The translations under genes were made by a program, and so were the position numbers. Below are positions 13,588 to 25,420 of a DNA stretch of 64,000 nt, one piece after another. Each line of letters begins with the position of its first letter. Within the stretch, counting starts at the first letter, position 1. This stretch comes from Myxocyprinus asiaticus (taxonomy: Eukaryota > Chordata > Actinopteri > Cypriniformes > Catostomidae): contig NC_059374.1 of the NCBI RefSeq assembly GCF_019703515.2, positions 17,057,095-17,121,094 on the forward strand, read 5' to 3'. Under the pieces are notes generated by a model. The model worked only from the letters and a program-made list of their open reading frames with translations. It was not told the origin of the DNA and searched no databases.

Positions 13588-13599
13588 GCTACAACACCA

Positions 13600-14288
13600 A
13601 CAGCATGCATTATTTCAAACAAAATCTACAACAAATTCACTGTTTATATTTAGATTTTAGTAATGACTGTTGGAACTAACACTGTGTTTCAACTATTCCT
13701 GGTCTACCAAGTTTCAAAGACGAAGAGAATCTGAATAATATTATGCCAAAAGTCAGTGAAATATTATTTTATATTAAGAGGCAAGCAATTCTTAAAAATG
13801 AACAGACTTATAAGTTTCTACTAAACTACATTTGAGTTGAGATTAAAAGGATGGAATTCATGAGAACATACACTCTCTTATTAAAATCAGCCTTAAAGTT
13901 TAGCCTGAACCTAATTAGCAGAAATTCATAAATGTCACACAAATTTATTACTTTAAGCTTGGTAACCAATGACCAATATTTTCCTCTAGATAGTGTAATT
14001 TCTTAACACCATTCTAGGTTACTTGTAATCTAAGAATCACATCAAATGTTAGTTAGCAAACGAATCAAAATGAAATAAATGGGCTAAAACCAATGAGTCT
14101 GTTGTTCTATTTCTCAAAAGTGTCACTGATTAAAACTAGATACTTTCTTATGAAAACTAAAAAGTGTTATTTGTAGATTTTTCAGATATTGCATCTTTAG
14201 GCAAACAACTTCCTGAAACATCTGCGGCCCCATTCACACCTTGTGATCAGACCTGTGATTGATGTTAATACCAGGTGTAAACAGGGTC
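13600..14288. other. Intergenic, no gene seen
   Basis: AT-rich sequence without recognisable coding segments. The last ~65 bases (TTCACACCTTGTGATCAGAC onward) look like a fragment of another transposon end. Confidence 0.4.
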
Positions 14289-14291
14289 TAA

Positions 14292-15912
14292 GGGCGTTTT
14301 CACACCTAGTTCGTTTGAGCAGGTGAAGAGGTGGGCTCGGGCATGGTTCAGATTGCTCAGGCAAAGTATGCATCTAGTTTGATCACTAACCGTGACCGAG
14401 CACGGAACTCGAAACATGACGTCTAAGATGCGACTGGGCAAAGGGATCACTTTGGTCTACGGCATAGGTGCAGTGTTTACTGGAAATTTGGGCAGACGAG
14501 AGTATACAGGAACAACTGGATACAATACACAAGAACTCTGAGATATTTGGTAAAATTTGCGACCATATTCGTGTTCATGGATACCAAAGAACCATTGAGC
14601 AATGATTTGACAAGCTGAAAAAACTGCAGGTTCAGTATCTGAAGGTACGGGACGCAATCCGTAAATCTGGCAGCTCGTCGGATGACAAGGATAAATTCCA
14701 GTGGTACCATGCTGTCGACAATTAGGCATGTAAGAGGGTCGTGCGTCACCGTGCCCCAAACGACTCAAAATAAGCCACAAAGTAACGTTACAATGATGGA
14801 CTCCATTGTGCTCTGCGAGAGCGCTTTTCGTCCTGTTGTCTTCATCGTAATGATGTAAGCATGCTCAGGCCCGGAACATTAAGTGCAATGTAAGTGCAGG
14901 TCAGCGGGGAGTGGGGACAATCGTGCTTGGGCATGGTAAAAGGCAACCGGGCCTAGTGCGAGTACACTCTAAAATGAATGGACCGGCCGCATTCAGAGCA
15001 GAGCGTTAAAATGAACCGCTTTAAAGTGCTCCGATGGGCATACCATCTAAGGAGGTTTGCATCAAACTCCCACGAAAATACAAGCGAGGATTTTTATAGT
15101 TTCATTTGAATTTTATTTGCGCTATGGCAAACGTTCTTGGCTCATACACACAATGAAAATGACACGCAGGAGGAGACGCTTGCTTGCTCCATTACGCTCG
15201 ACATGATAAAGAAACATATTTTCAGATGCACAAAGAATTTCAAATGTTTTAATTAATGCGAAATAAGGGCTTGTAGGTTTTATCGGAGAGCCTTAACATA
15301 ACGTGAGAGAGTGAAGAATTTAGGACAGAAATACAGTACACATTATTACTATTGCATAATGTAATATAATTGGCGGTGTTGTCTGGGTTTCATAAATGAT
15401 ATAACATAAGACATTACTTTTTATGTAATTCTATCCCTGTGCAATAATTGTTTATGAAAAATTAAATATTCTTTAAAGCATTAAAAGTAATCATATAGCC
15501 CCATTTTATTATATGATTTCAAGTTAAACATCACTAAATTATTAAAGGTGTAGGCCTATCTGTAATAAGCATTCGTGAACCTTAAGAAGTATGACAATTT
15601 GTATGACAATTGCTTATCATAATAATCGCAATTATTTATGAAAGATTATTGTCAGCCAGATTTCATAATTGTGACAGCCCTAGCTGCAATGGGGTCTGAG
15701 TTCTTAAGAAAACCGTGGTGTGAACAACAAGTGGTCTGAGACCACATTAATGTGAAGAGGACCAAAAAAAAAGAAACTGGGTCCTCTTTTAAGTCCACTT
15801 ACATTGTGAACACCAAAATCACTGAGGTCATTTGCAGCTGGTTCCCTTTCTGGTTCACTTTAACCTGAACTGGGTTTGGTTCACTTAAAATGTACTATAT
15901 GTGAAACCACGC
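14292..15912 (+). mobile_element. Harbinger-like element with TAA target duplication
   Basis: The left end GGGCGTTTTCACAC and the right end GCGTGGTTTCAC (minus strand) are similar terminal repeats. Both are flanked by TAA (14289-14291 and 15913-15915). Three-base TWA-type duplications fit PIF/Harbinger. The plus strand carries a broken Myb/SANT-like ORF, one of the two proteins of Harbinger elements; no DDE nuclease gene is visible. The copy is about 1.6 kb and presumed non-autonomous. The region near 15640-15690 may contain a piece of another MITE. Confidence 0.6.
14483..14725 (+). pseudogene. Myb/SANT-like domain remnant of the Harbinger-like element
   Basis: The frame reads EIWADESIQEQLD, then KICDHIRVHGYQRTIEQ, one in-frame TGA stop, and FDKLKKLQVQYLKVRD with RKSGSSSDDKDKFQWYHAVDN before a stop. 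Conserved Trp and Leu spacing and the KLK.L...Y..VRD block match Myb/SANT-like (trihelix) DNA-binding domains of fish Harbinger-type Myb proteins. It is a relic because of the internal stop and truncated ends. Confidence 0.65.
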
Positions 15913-15929
15913 TAAGGACAAAAGGCTTG

Positions 15930-15935
15930 TTTATT
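15930..15935 (-). promoter_or_regulatory. Poly(A) signal AATAAA of the Myb/SANT gene
   Basis: Canonical AATAAA on the minus strand, 16 bases past the stop codon at 15952, just before the right end of the Harbinger-like element. Confidence 0.55.
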
Positions 15936-15951
15936 ATGTTCAAATAAGCAC

Positions 15952-18900
15952 TTAGTTGTGATGACACAATCCATTCTGCAAAATTGCAGCCTTGGTTGAG
16001 GATGAAGGCTCTAAAGAATGTGGGCTAGAAGGGCTGTGTTTGTACCCCTCCATGGTTTGAGAGGTATCAGTCTCACTGCCTGACTCTCCCTCAACGGGTG
16101 TTGACCTCTTGTGGACTTCCAAGAGTGAGACCTTCCAAGGGGGAGGAGGAGGTTCTGTCTTGGGCATGGGGAACAGGGGGCATGGCTGAAGTGTCTGTGT
16201 TTGAGCCTCCAGGATGCGCAGCATGGCTTCATTGACTTTCTGACTAATGGAGGAATCCGCCTCAGTGGATTCAGGTTTGGGTTGGTGGTTCCTGGTGAAA
16301 TTGGAGAGCTGTTCCAGGACTTGTATCTGGCGATCCATCATTCCCAGCATGCTGCAATGGAAGGCTTTCTGCTCAGCCAGCTGTTCTCCAAGCTGGTGGT
16401 TCAGAATGGTGAGCTGCTGGAGGATGAGGCTGCTGGTCTCCTCAGACATTCCTGTGGGGAAATGTAGAAGAACTGAGACTCAGAGAGCATTAATTCACCC
16501 AAAAATCTGCCATCATGTACTCACCCCATTGTCATTCCAAACCCATATGACTTTCTTTGTTCAAGTTTGATGTCAATGATGCTAAACGGCATTGGTTTCT
16601 TGCGTGTCTCAGAACCAAACTTAACATGCAAAATTTAAATGTGCAAAAGAGTGAAAGAGATTTGAGAGCTACAGCGGATGGAAGTGAGTGTCAACTTAAA
16701 TTTCAGTCTGTTCCTCACACAAAGTTGTTGAACGGCTTCAGATGAATTGGAATATAACGCACAAGATATATGGACTACTTTTATGGTACTTTAATGATGG
16801 TTTTTAATTACAAAGGCATCTGTCCCCATTCGCTTTAATTGAATCGAATGGAGCAGCATGGACATTTTGCTTAATATCTTATTTTGTGTTCCAAAAAAGA
16901 AAGTCATAAGGGTTTAAAACAACATGAGGGTGAGTCGATCTTCATTTTTATGTGAACTAAAAGTAAGTTCTGATAAATTACATAATTACATAAGGTTTAC
17001 AGCCTGCTGTTTGTCAAACCAGACTGAACTTAAACAGTATGTCACCTGGAAAATCATCTTGGCTGCAGACTGCAGCCTCTCTTGTACTTTCTGTGCTGTT
17101 GGGATTGCAAAGGGATGTCGGTCCAGTCTTCACTGCATAGAGATATTCTCCCGACAACCCCAGAGTCATGACCTCATCTGGTCCTACAGCCCAGCTCGGA
17201 GGCTCAGAGCTAGCCAAATCTTCTGGATTCATACTCTCATCAACATCAGGTTCCAGTTTAGCAGTAATGTTCTCAGGCTCAGATTTAGGGAATATGCCTT
17301 CAGGCCAAGGACCTGGAAGAACAGAAAAACAAGGCAAAATGGCTACACATCAACACAGTTTGGACTGAGCTTTTTGCATTCAGGCTAAAATAGGAATGGA
17401 ATTGTACAAGTTAAATTATAAGGATTTACTGTGATGACATTTGATAAGATTTGTGCAAAAGGCAGTGGGCAAAATGGTTTTTTAGCAGTGTTAGAAATTA
17501 AAGGGATAGTTCACCCAAAAATGAAAATCCTCTCATTATTTGTTTGCTCTCATGCCATCCCAGATGTGTGACTTTTGTTCTTCTGCTGAACACAAATGAA
17601 GATTTTTAGAAGAATATTTCAGCTCTTTAGGTCCTCACAAAGCAAGTGAATGGGTACCAACATTTTGGAGGTCCAAAAAGCAAATAAAAGCAGCATAAAA
17701 GTAATCCAGAAGACTCCAGTTGTTAAATCCAGATCTTCATAAGCAATATGATAGGTGTGGGTGAGAAACAGTTCAATATTTAATTCCTTTTTTACTATCA
17801 ATCTCCACTTTCACATTTTTCTTCTTGTGTTTTTGGCGATTCGCATTCTTCATGCATATTGCCACCTACTGGGCAGGAAAACAATTTACAGTAAAAAAGG
17901 ACTTAAATATTGATCCAACTCTCACCCACACCTATCATATTGCTTATGAAGATCTGGATTTAACCACTGGAGTCTTATGGATTGCTTTTATGCTGCCTTT
18001 ATTTGCTTTTCGGAGATTCAAAATGTTGGTACCCATTCACTTGCATTCACTTGACTTACAGGGCTGAAATATTCTTCTGAAAATCTTTGTTTGTGTTCAG
18101 CAGAGGAAAGAAAGTCATACATATCTGGGACAGCATGATGGTGATTAAATGATGAAAGAATTTTTATTTTTTGGGTGAACTATCCCTTTAACCAGTCTTA
18201 TGGATTACTTTTATGCTGCCTTTATGTGCTTTTGGAGGTACAAAGTTTGTTCAACTTTGACTGCAAATTATTGACTAATAGAGCTGAGAAATATTTCTAA
18301 AAATCTAACTTGTGTTCTGCAGAAGAAAGAAAATTATACACATCTGGGATGGCAAGAGGGTGATTAAATGATGAAACAATTTTCATTTTTGGGTGAACTA
18401 TTCCTTTAAGTTTTACATTAAGGGGCAATAATACTTTATTTTTATGAGGGCATATTTTTTTCAAACATTTAAAACAAACTGTGTCTCATCCGTTTATATC
18501 AACTACCTTAATTTAATTACTTCACTAATCAAATTCTGAAGATTGAGAATTTATTTAATCTTACGCTGAGAATTAAATCAACATTAACTCATAGTTTTGC
18601 CATAATATGTACAACTATTACCATAATAGAATATTAAAAACTATATAAGATGTTTCAAAAAAGAAAAACAGATGAAAATAAAACAGAAGAATTTATTACG
18701 AGGGCAATTTTTGATCCCCACATTTTTAATTTAGAGGACATTTTTGTCATTGCTGTTGGCATTTTTGCCCCAAGCCCCTCTTATTTTCTGACCGTGATGT
18801 TAAGCCAATGCACTAAAAACTAATATAATAAAATAATGAAAACGAGCTATACAAAGCTGATAAAATATAATGTATAAGGCATGCCGAAAAAATCTTAAAG

Positions 18901-19923
18901 GCATAGTTTACCCAAAAAGGATAAGATAATTCTGTATTAATTTACTCATGTCGTTCCAAACCCATATAATTTCTTCAGTGGCATACAGAAGGAGATGTTA
19001 CGCAAATGCTCATGCTGCTCTTCTCCATTCAATTAAAGTGAATGGAGATGGACCAAAAAGCTCCAAAATGACAAAAGCACCATGAAGTGACTTGGGCACT
19101 GTATTCCTGGTCTTCTGAAGCCATACAATAGGTTTGTGTAAGGAACAGTTGTTAATTAAAGTCGTATACAAAGCCATTATTTTCTAAATATGTTCCCCTT
19201 TCAGTCACTTAATATTCCTGATATTCACATAAAGATATCGTATGGCTTCAGAAAATATAGAATATAGAGCATGCATAGTATGGACTACTTCTATGGTATT
19301 TTTATGGTGCTTTTAGTCATTTTTGTAGCTCAACAGCATCTGTCCCCATTCACTTCCATTATATGGAAAAGAGCAGCATGAACATTCTGACTAACATCTT
19401 ATTTTGTGTTCCACTGAAGAAAGAAAGTCATACATGTTTGGAAATGAGAGCATACAGACAAATCAAATACAAAAGCAGGCAGCAGTACTGTCTTTGTGGT
19501 CATTCAGGTCCACGAGTGACCATTCAACTGGGCTGTGACCATCAGTGAGGTCCTCCTCCTGGTTTGCTGCCTTTGGTTTGCTCACCAACATGTGATCCAA
19601 CATATGGAAATAACGGAATGATTCTACAGCAGAGAGGCGTGCAGCTGGACTCCGGTAGCTGGCCAGTTTGATTTTGCGGTACTTGTGTTTGAGGCTTTTC
19701 CAGCGATTTCGGATTTGGGTGACAGTGAAGTGGATGCCCCGCTTGGCCAGACTGAGCCGGAGTTGACGGAAAAGAGATTCGTTGCGTTGACGCTTCTTGT
19801 CCAGCTCATGGACTAAACCCATCTGCTCTATGAGAGCTAACATTGCAAACGTGTCAGGTTCAGTCCACCACTTGTTGGGCCTCTTCTCATTCGGGTCCAT
19901 GATATCCTCCCTGTTTGAGCACC
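15952..19923 (-). CDS. Myb/SANT-like (trihelix) domain protein, three coding exons
   Basis: Coding exon A starts at ATG 19900. Upstream, an acceptor TGTTTAG at about 19924 implies a 5' non-coding exon. Exon B is 17312-17046, between TTCTTCCAG and the donor GTGACA. Exon C is 16451-15952, after acceptor TTTCCCCACAG. Exons B and C join in phase 1. The exon A donor is not certain: 19540 or 19489 both keep phase, and 19471 also fits. The protein is about 380-390 aa. Exon A encodes WWTEPDTFAMLALIEQM through VTQIRNRWKSLKHKYRKIK, the Myb/SANT-like DNA-binding fold. Exon B is acidic and proline-rich. Exon C starts MSEETSSLILQQLTILNHQL, a predicted coiled coil, then a Ser/Pro-rich tail. Likely a nuclear DNA-binding protein; the target is unknown. 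Intact splice sites and a poly(A) signal argue for a real gene, possibly of transposon origin. Confidence 0.75.
16487..16962. mobile_element. MITE filling intron 2 of the Myb/SANT gene
   Basis: TTAATTCACCCAAAAAT at the left and a divergent TTCATTTTTATGTGAACT at the right, with inverted inner sequences (CATTCCAAACCCATATGACT against AGTCATAAGGGTTT). It belongs to the same broad TTAA/TTCACCC group as the Angel-type copies but has a different interior. It occupies most of the 594-bp intron. Confidence 0.65.
17498..18191. mobile_element. Angel-type TTAA MITE, 694 bp
   Basis: Starts TTAAAGGGATAGTTCACCCA and ends GGGTGAACTATCCCTTTAA, with TTAA at both sides and near-complete palindromy. It is in intron 1 of the Myb/SANT gene. 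Both short open frames here are reverse complements of one another in meaning and are not genes. Confidence 0.85.
18192..18409. mobile_element. Right-half Angel-type copy abutting the previous one
   Basis: Begins inside the element at the position matching AGTCTTATGGATT and ends GGGTGAACTATTCCTTTAA. It shares the TTAA at 18188-18191 with the complete copy to its left. Confidence 0.75.
18895..19449. mobile_element. TTAA-type MITE next to Myb/SANT exon A
   Basis: Starts TTAAAGGCATAGTTTACCCA. Inner arms are inverted repeats (AAAGAGCAGCATGAACATTCT against the region near 19005-19030). The right terminus is missing: the copy stops near GTTTGGAAATG, about 20-90 bp from the candidate donors of exon A. 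Confidence 0.65.
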
Positions 19924-20146
19924 CTAAACAAACAGCCCATAGGCTGCAAGGCTTTGGAAAGAAGGTAGATTAAAGTGTTAGTTGAGGGAGCTAGTCCAAA
20001 TGACGCAACTCTTATTACTAAATAAATGCATATAATATGCATTAATAAACTGTATTGAGTAATGACCCTGGTTTAAAAGGAATAATCAGAGTACTATTTA
20101 AAAAAAATAAAAATAAAAATAAAAATAAAATTAAAAAAGTTACATA

Positions 20147-20424
20147 CAGTGTGGTCCAAAAGTTTAAAATCTGAGATTCAAAATTTCATTTAAACCATAA
20201 TAAAAAATAAAACAAAGAAACATTATGACAGAATTCCTTGCTACTAATGAAGCATTCAAGATCATCTGTGGATCATCAGTGGATGCTTTTCATTCAAATT
20301 GTTATGCTAATATAATTTGTAATGAAAAAAAAATAAAATAAAAAAAAACATTGTTAAATTAGAATAATGCCAAATAGAAGCATTTTCCCTAGTGGTCTTA
20401 GTCTTAGACTTTTGGACCCCTCTG
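20147..20424. mobile_element. Short Tc1/mariner-type MITE (278 bp)
   Basis: Left end CAGTGTGGTCCAAAAGTTT and right end (minus strand) CAGAGGGGTCCAAAAGTCT, both flanked by TA. No coding sequence. Confidence 0.75.
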
Positions 20425-22650
20425 TATTTCATAATTACCTACTACAAATGGCATGCAATAGTAGCTATGCATTAATCAAATGATAAAAGTACCTTCATTA
20501 ATCACACAGATCTGTCAAAGCACAGTTTTCGATTTTAGGCCTTCTTTACATATTGTAGTGTTGCAGGGATTCATCGATAGCGCCTGTGCATCGGAAGAAC
20601 TGCAGTATACTCGCTAAATAACAGAACGCGTACAATTTGTAGCTAAATATCCTGCACACGCCCAGAAGTGCACGAGGATGCGCTTATGAGCGCACTGTTT
20701 AGTGAGTGTACTATGTGCGCTTTGCCGTAGTCGTTAATAGAGCGAGCATGCCATTATTGGCAATAAATTCATTAGTTTGCTCTTGACAGGTGTTTCTCAG
20801 CTCATGGTCGCTCTTAAAATTTAGATGGATATTGAATATGAAAGAAGTTAAATGTTACAGAGACACGGAGAACACTTGTTTACTTCGTAGTGAGCATTTT
20901 TTCTCTCCAGAGTCCTCATAGAAATAGAAAAGGCTGATAGAAGGGCAATGCACATGAAACTGTTACTAAAAATGGGGGGAGCTTATTGGCCCTGGCGTTG
21001 ATTCTAGTTGGTCAGGGACGATGAGTCCAAATAATGATTTTTCATATTTCAACTCCTCACAGTGTATTTTCAATTCCATAACGATTAAAGTTTATCCGTG
21101 TCATTATACAGGTGTAAAAAAAAAAAAAAAAATCCACACCGCTGCCTGAAGCAGGACACGGATGGTGTTCTCACTTGATACGTGTTACTTTTCTCAGCGC
21201 TGAATAGGATGGATCAATCACAGTTGTTTGTGATACTGGATACTTATTTATTTATTTATTTTAAGTCATTTTATACAGATTGCTAAGGCGGATTCTTTAT
21301 TTATTTATTATTATTATTATTATTATTTTAATTTCGGGTAAGAATTATCTGAATAAATTTAACTAGATGATACATTTTAGTGTTCAAAATGTATGGATAA
21401 GGACAGAACCCTCCTGCTATTTGAATATGGCTCAATGGAAGATTCTGCTCTCTGAGCCACCATGCGCCCTCTATCCACCTTATTTTGTAACGCGGAAGTA
21501 AGCAGCGGCTGCATTTCCGGCGAATGTGTAAAAGTTCCTCTGTTATTCACCGCAATGTAAATAAATAGAAGGATAATAATAGCAGAATTTAGTGATGTAA
21601 GTTTATAAACTATCACAAAACCACAGGATGTACAGCAGAATGATGGCCTAATGTCTGATAATTTTCTAACTTCATCATTTATAGTAAAAAAGTGTGTGTA
21701 TTGAAGAGACGATAATAAAATCTGCTTCTTATTTTACCGAGATCGTGACGATGCAGTGTTTCTTGTCTCCATGTAAACCTCCATTTATAAGTACCGGCAT
21801 AACCTCCAATGATACCTTTATTTGTTTATTACCAAAGGTGATGTTTCATAGGCCATGCTGAATGCTGATCTGCGTGTCTGTTTACTATACACTGCTAAGA
21901 AAGAGAGAATGCTCTCTGACAAGAACAGAGAGTAAAATGTGTTTATTCATTTGCCAAGATGAAACAAGATGCAGTTTTGGTGCAAAGAAAGTTAAAGCAG
22001 CATTTGCCCAGCGGCTTTCTGCTCTCTGCTGGTTGTGTAAAGTTTGTGGAGGCATGTCAGACGGCGTAGAGGACTGTCCTGTCAGCGACTGATCTCTCAT
22101 TCATTCTGCCTGTGCAACAGTGTGATAAAACAATGGCAAAATGTGATATATGATAAAATTATATGCATTCAAAACCAATGAGTTTATGAAAATCAGAATG
22201 ATAATAATATGATGACATATATTGCCAGCCTGTAATATAAAGCAGCATAATGTAGTATTTTTGTATAGCTAAAATAGCTAGAAGTGGCTGATACCGGAAG
22301 TGGTTCACATTCAAGGTTGATAATGGCAGCACCCTAGTTTCGCTGAAAAATAAGGTGGAAACATTCTGTATTATATTCAACTAGTAACCAGATGGCGCCG
22401 ATGAGTTTGTGCACGTTTAGGTCCAGCGGATGAGCACTCTCTGAAACTGAGTGAGATCACACAGTGATCACGGTGTAAGTGGCGCTTTATTGTTGCTTTG
22501 AGAACAGACTTCCAAAGGAGACATGTTAAAGACTTGGTTGAGATCAGCCTGAGCATGTTTACAAGTAAAGAAAGAGAGCAGAGTGGTTTATCTCTCAACC
22601 AGCAGTGAGGAGCTGCCCAACGGTATGAAGTAAACAGTGTTAAAATTGTG
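20425..22650. other. Intergenic, no gene recognised
   Basis: The stretch 20520-20760 is relatively GC- and CpG-rich (ACGCGT, GCGCAC motifs). It could be a promoter or non-coding first exon of the minus-strand Myb/SANT gene, which needs an upstream exon. The remainder is AT-rich with short open frames that match nothing I know. No repeat ends were found. Confidence 0.35.
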
Positions 22651-22919
22651 GGTAACACTTAAAATAAGGTTCTATATGTCAACATATAATAGCTAACAAC
22701 TAACAATACTTTTACAGCATTAACCTTGATTAATGTTCATTTCTATCTATACATTAACAGGAGGCAATATATTATGAACGGTCATTAACAATGAACAATA
22801 GTATATTTAAATGAAACATTAACCTAGATTAATGTTGTAAAAATGTTTTCATTGTTAGTTCATTATACCAAAAGCATTCACCATGGTTTATTAACTGAAC
22901 CTTATTGTAAAGTGTTTCC
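22651..22919. mobile_element. Short MITE with GGTAACACTT ends
   Basis: The left end GGTAACACTTAAAATAAGGT is matched inversely by ACCTTATTGTAAAGTGTTTCC at the right. The interior consists of TTAATGTT and AACATTA-type motifs in both orientations. A relative lies at 36071-36335. Confidence 0.65.
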
Positions 22920-23354
22920 AAAAAGTGGCTAAAGTTGTGTAATCAGAAGTAAGGTGTTAACAGAAACATGGTTGCTGTCATGCAGACAACATGACGACAA
23001 AATGTCAATTTCACCTGCAACATTTAAAATGACCAACCAACAAGTATTCTTTCTAAATATGGAACAACTAAAGTTATTTTTTACTGCCACCGTTACAGTT
23101 TATGAATTAATATTATAAAGTGAGTAGGTAATTAGCCAAATCTGAGGGCATTTACAGAGCCTTTGCTGCTATGTGTTACAGCATTTTGGAAAATATTTGT
23201 GTTCCCCATCTTCACACCTATAAAGTGCAGTGCAAACAGAATAATAAAAATACCTTGCTGAAGAACAGACGAAGCGAACAATGCTACATCAAAAATATAA
23301 TAAATTGTGGGAAAAAACCAATGAGGATGTTATTTCTGATGAAAATGCCTCCAG

Positions 23355-23784
23355 TTAAAGGTGCAATATGTAACAATTTTCATGTAATATTTGCCTTTTT
23401 TTTTTTTTTTTGCCAATGTGTGAACGGCTTGTATTGCAACTTAAAAAATGAGCCCTTTCCGGACTTCCTAGGTTGCCTATTAAAGCCTGTAGACTGATTT
23501 TCATGCGAAGGGAGTGGGTTGATTTTGCTGGGGAAATCCAAAGGATGTGACGTTTATGAGCACTCTCGAGAGCCTTGCCTCAGTGCTTCTGCTATTCAAC
23601 AGCGACAACAAACTGCAACACTAGGTAACGTTATCTTAGAGATGGAATCCAGCAAACAGCCAGCTCCCAGCACAACACCGACTCCTACACATACTCAGAG
23701 TATGCCAAAAAATAAATAAATAAATGAATGCCACAGGTGTCATTAATAACAAGGGTTTCTGAATCTTACATACTGCACCTTTAA
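23355..23784. mobile_element. TTAA-flanked MITE, 430 bp
   Basis: Left end TTAAAGGTGCAATATGTAAC; right end (minus strand) TTAAAGGTGCAGTATGTAAG. TTAA at both ends, poly(T) tract at about 23397-23411, no coding capacity. Confidence 0.8.
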
Positions 23785-24059
23785 ACTGCATTGTCCAATT
23801 TGACCTTCTATGGGCATATTTGTCTTTGATGATTTTAAAATATTATTGTTTAAATCTTGTAGCAAAGAATAGATCCTAAAGTTAAAAGACATATATATAA
23901 ATAATAATATAAATTAAATTCCTCCCATTGATCATACATACATGGCATAGTAAACAATTCTCTATCTGATGTTAATTATAAATGTCAGAGCATATCTTCC
24001 TAAAAGATTAAAACAAAAATACTATACTCCAGTGCAACATGGACTGTGACTGATTTCTA

Positions 24060-25420
24060 CAACAAAAACTCACCTCTGCTGCAATCCTTTCATGGACCTC
24101 TGGACTGAGTGACTGATGCCTCTTTGCTGGCTGAGAACCACCTACACTGCTTTGGTCAACCATGGAATGGAGAGAATTTCTGCAAAGGAGAAAGAGAATT
24201 TAGCACAACAACAACGACGAGGAATACAGCTACTACCTGATCTTTTGTATGTCCTGCTGGATGCTCCCCTTGATATGGACCGAATCTATGTCCTTTTTCT
24301 GGAGTTTGGCATAGAGGAGGTGCACATGTGGCATGATGTGGTGGAATAGTTGCAGAAAGAACTTAAATTCCTGATCCTCCAGCAGCATGGCGAAGGCTCC
24401 TGCCTCTCTGACAGTAATGGGGTCAAAGTTACTCAAATCTCGGTCGCTTTCAAAACAGCGGATGAGGTCCTCTCTGTGCTCAAACATGGTATTGATGGCA
24501 TGGCTGTGAAAGATCCATCTGACATTGCTAGATGTTGGTAGTCTATGGGCCACTACTTTATCAAGAACACATGTATGCTTGGGTGATCTGGATAAAAAGC
24601 TGGCAAATCCACCAAGGTCAGAAAAAAAAAATCTCACTTTGGCTATATGAGAAGTGGTCTGTTGCATTATCAGATTGAGCTGATGTGCATAGCAGTGGAT
24701 ATAGTGGGCATTTGGGTACACATCTTGTATCTTACTCTGAGTACCTGCAGTGGCACCCCTCATCACGATGGCTCCATCATATGCCTGGCAGATGAGCTTA
24801 CTCTTCTGATCCTCAGGAAGGATGGCAGCAATGCTCTTTTAGTGCTGTAACAATGGAATCAGCTGTAGCTGATTGCAGAGGTAACAAATTGTTTTTGGCA
24901 TCAATGTAGCGCAGCACAAGCACAAGTTGGCACTGTGTGGCAGTATCCATCGTCTCATCTGCCTGGATTGAGAGAAAATAACTGTTCTGTGCTTCTTTGA
25001 TTATGTGTTCACTCACAACAGACAACATACAGTCCAATGGCACAAAGTTCCCTTAAACACAGTAGCATTCTCAAGGTGTTCTTTCTACACTCCCTCAAGG
25101 GAAGCAACAAAATCCACCAACCCACGGAATATCCCAGGTTTATCCGAGCTCTCACTCTCATCATGGCCACGCAAAGCCAGCTCAAAGGCGCCACAAAATT
25201 TCACACAGTCTATTATTCTAGACAGGCTGTGTCGATTTTTTGTCACCTCTTCATCGTGCCTTCTAATGCCAATCCTGTAGCCTTCATCTAGCTGTTCAGC
25301 AATGCTAAGCTTCCCAAAAAACTGTAGCCTCATAGCATTGTCTTGATGGCTGCGGCTACTTTAATGACGTTTGCATTTTTCAGAAAGATGTTTTAAGTCT
25401 TGTACCCCCGTCGATGTCCA
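24060..25420 (-). pseudogene. hAT-superfamily transposase pseudogene (DUF4371-like)
   Basis: Minus-strand fragments in changing frames read in the order of a hAT transposase of the zinc-finger/DUF4371 type. At 25333-25085: FFGKLSIAEQLDEGYR and NRHSLSRIIDCVKFCG. At 25043-24813: SEHIIKEAQNSYFLSIQAD, where the Asp in QADETMD is a candidate catalytic residue. At 24766-24233: [29 protein letters not shown] and a long helical stretch. At least one frameshift lies between 24813 and 24766. A GAG|GTGAGTT sequence near 24075 (minus strand) looks like a splice donor. The C-terminal dimerisation region is not seen. A domesticated host gene is less likely because of the frameshift. Confidence 0.7.

Noticed and set aside
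17619..18067. Two similar short proteins on opposite strands
   Set aside because: They are translations of the two arms of one palindromic MITE, not genes.
24233..25420. Intact hAT-derived host gene
   Set aside because: Reading frames shift between 24813 and 24766 and again near 25085; without transcripts a pseudogene is the simpler reading.
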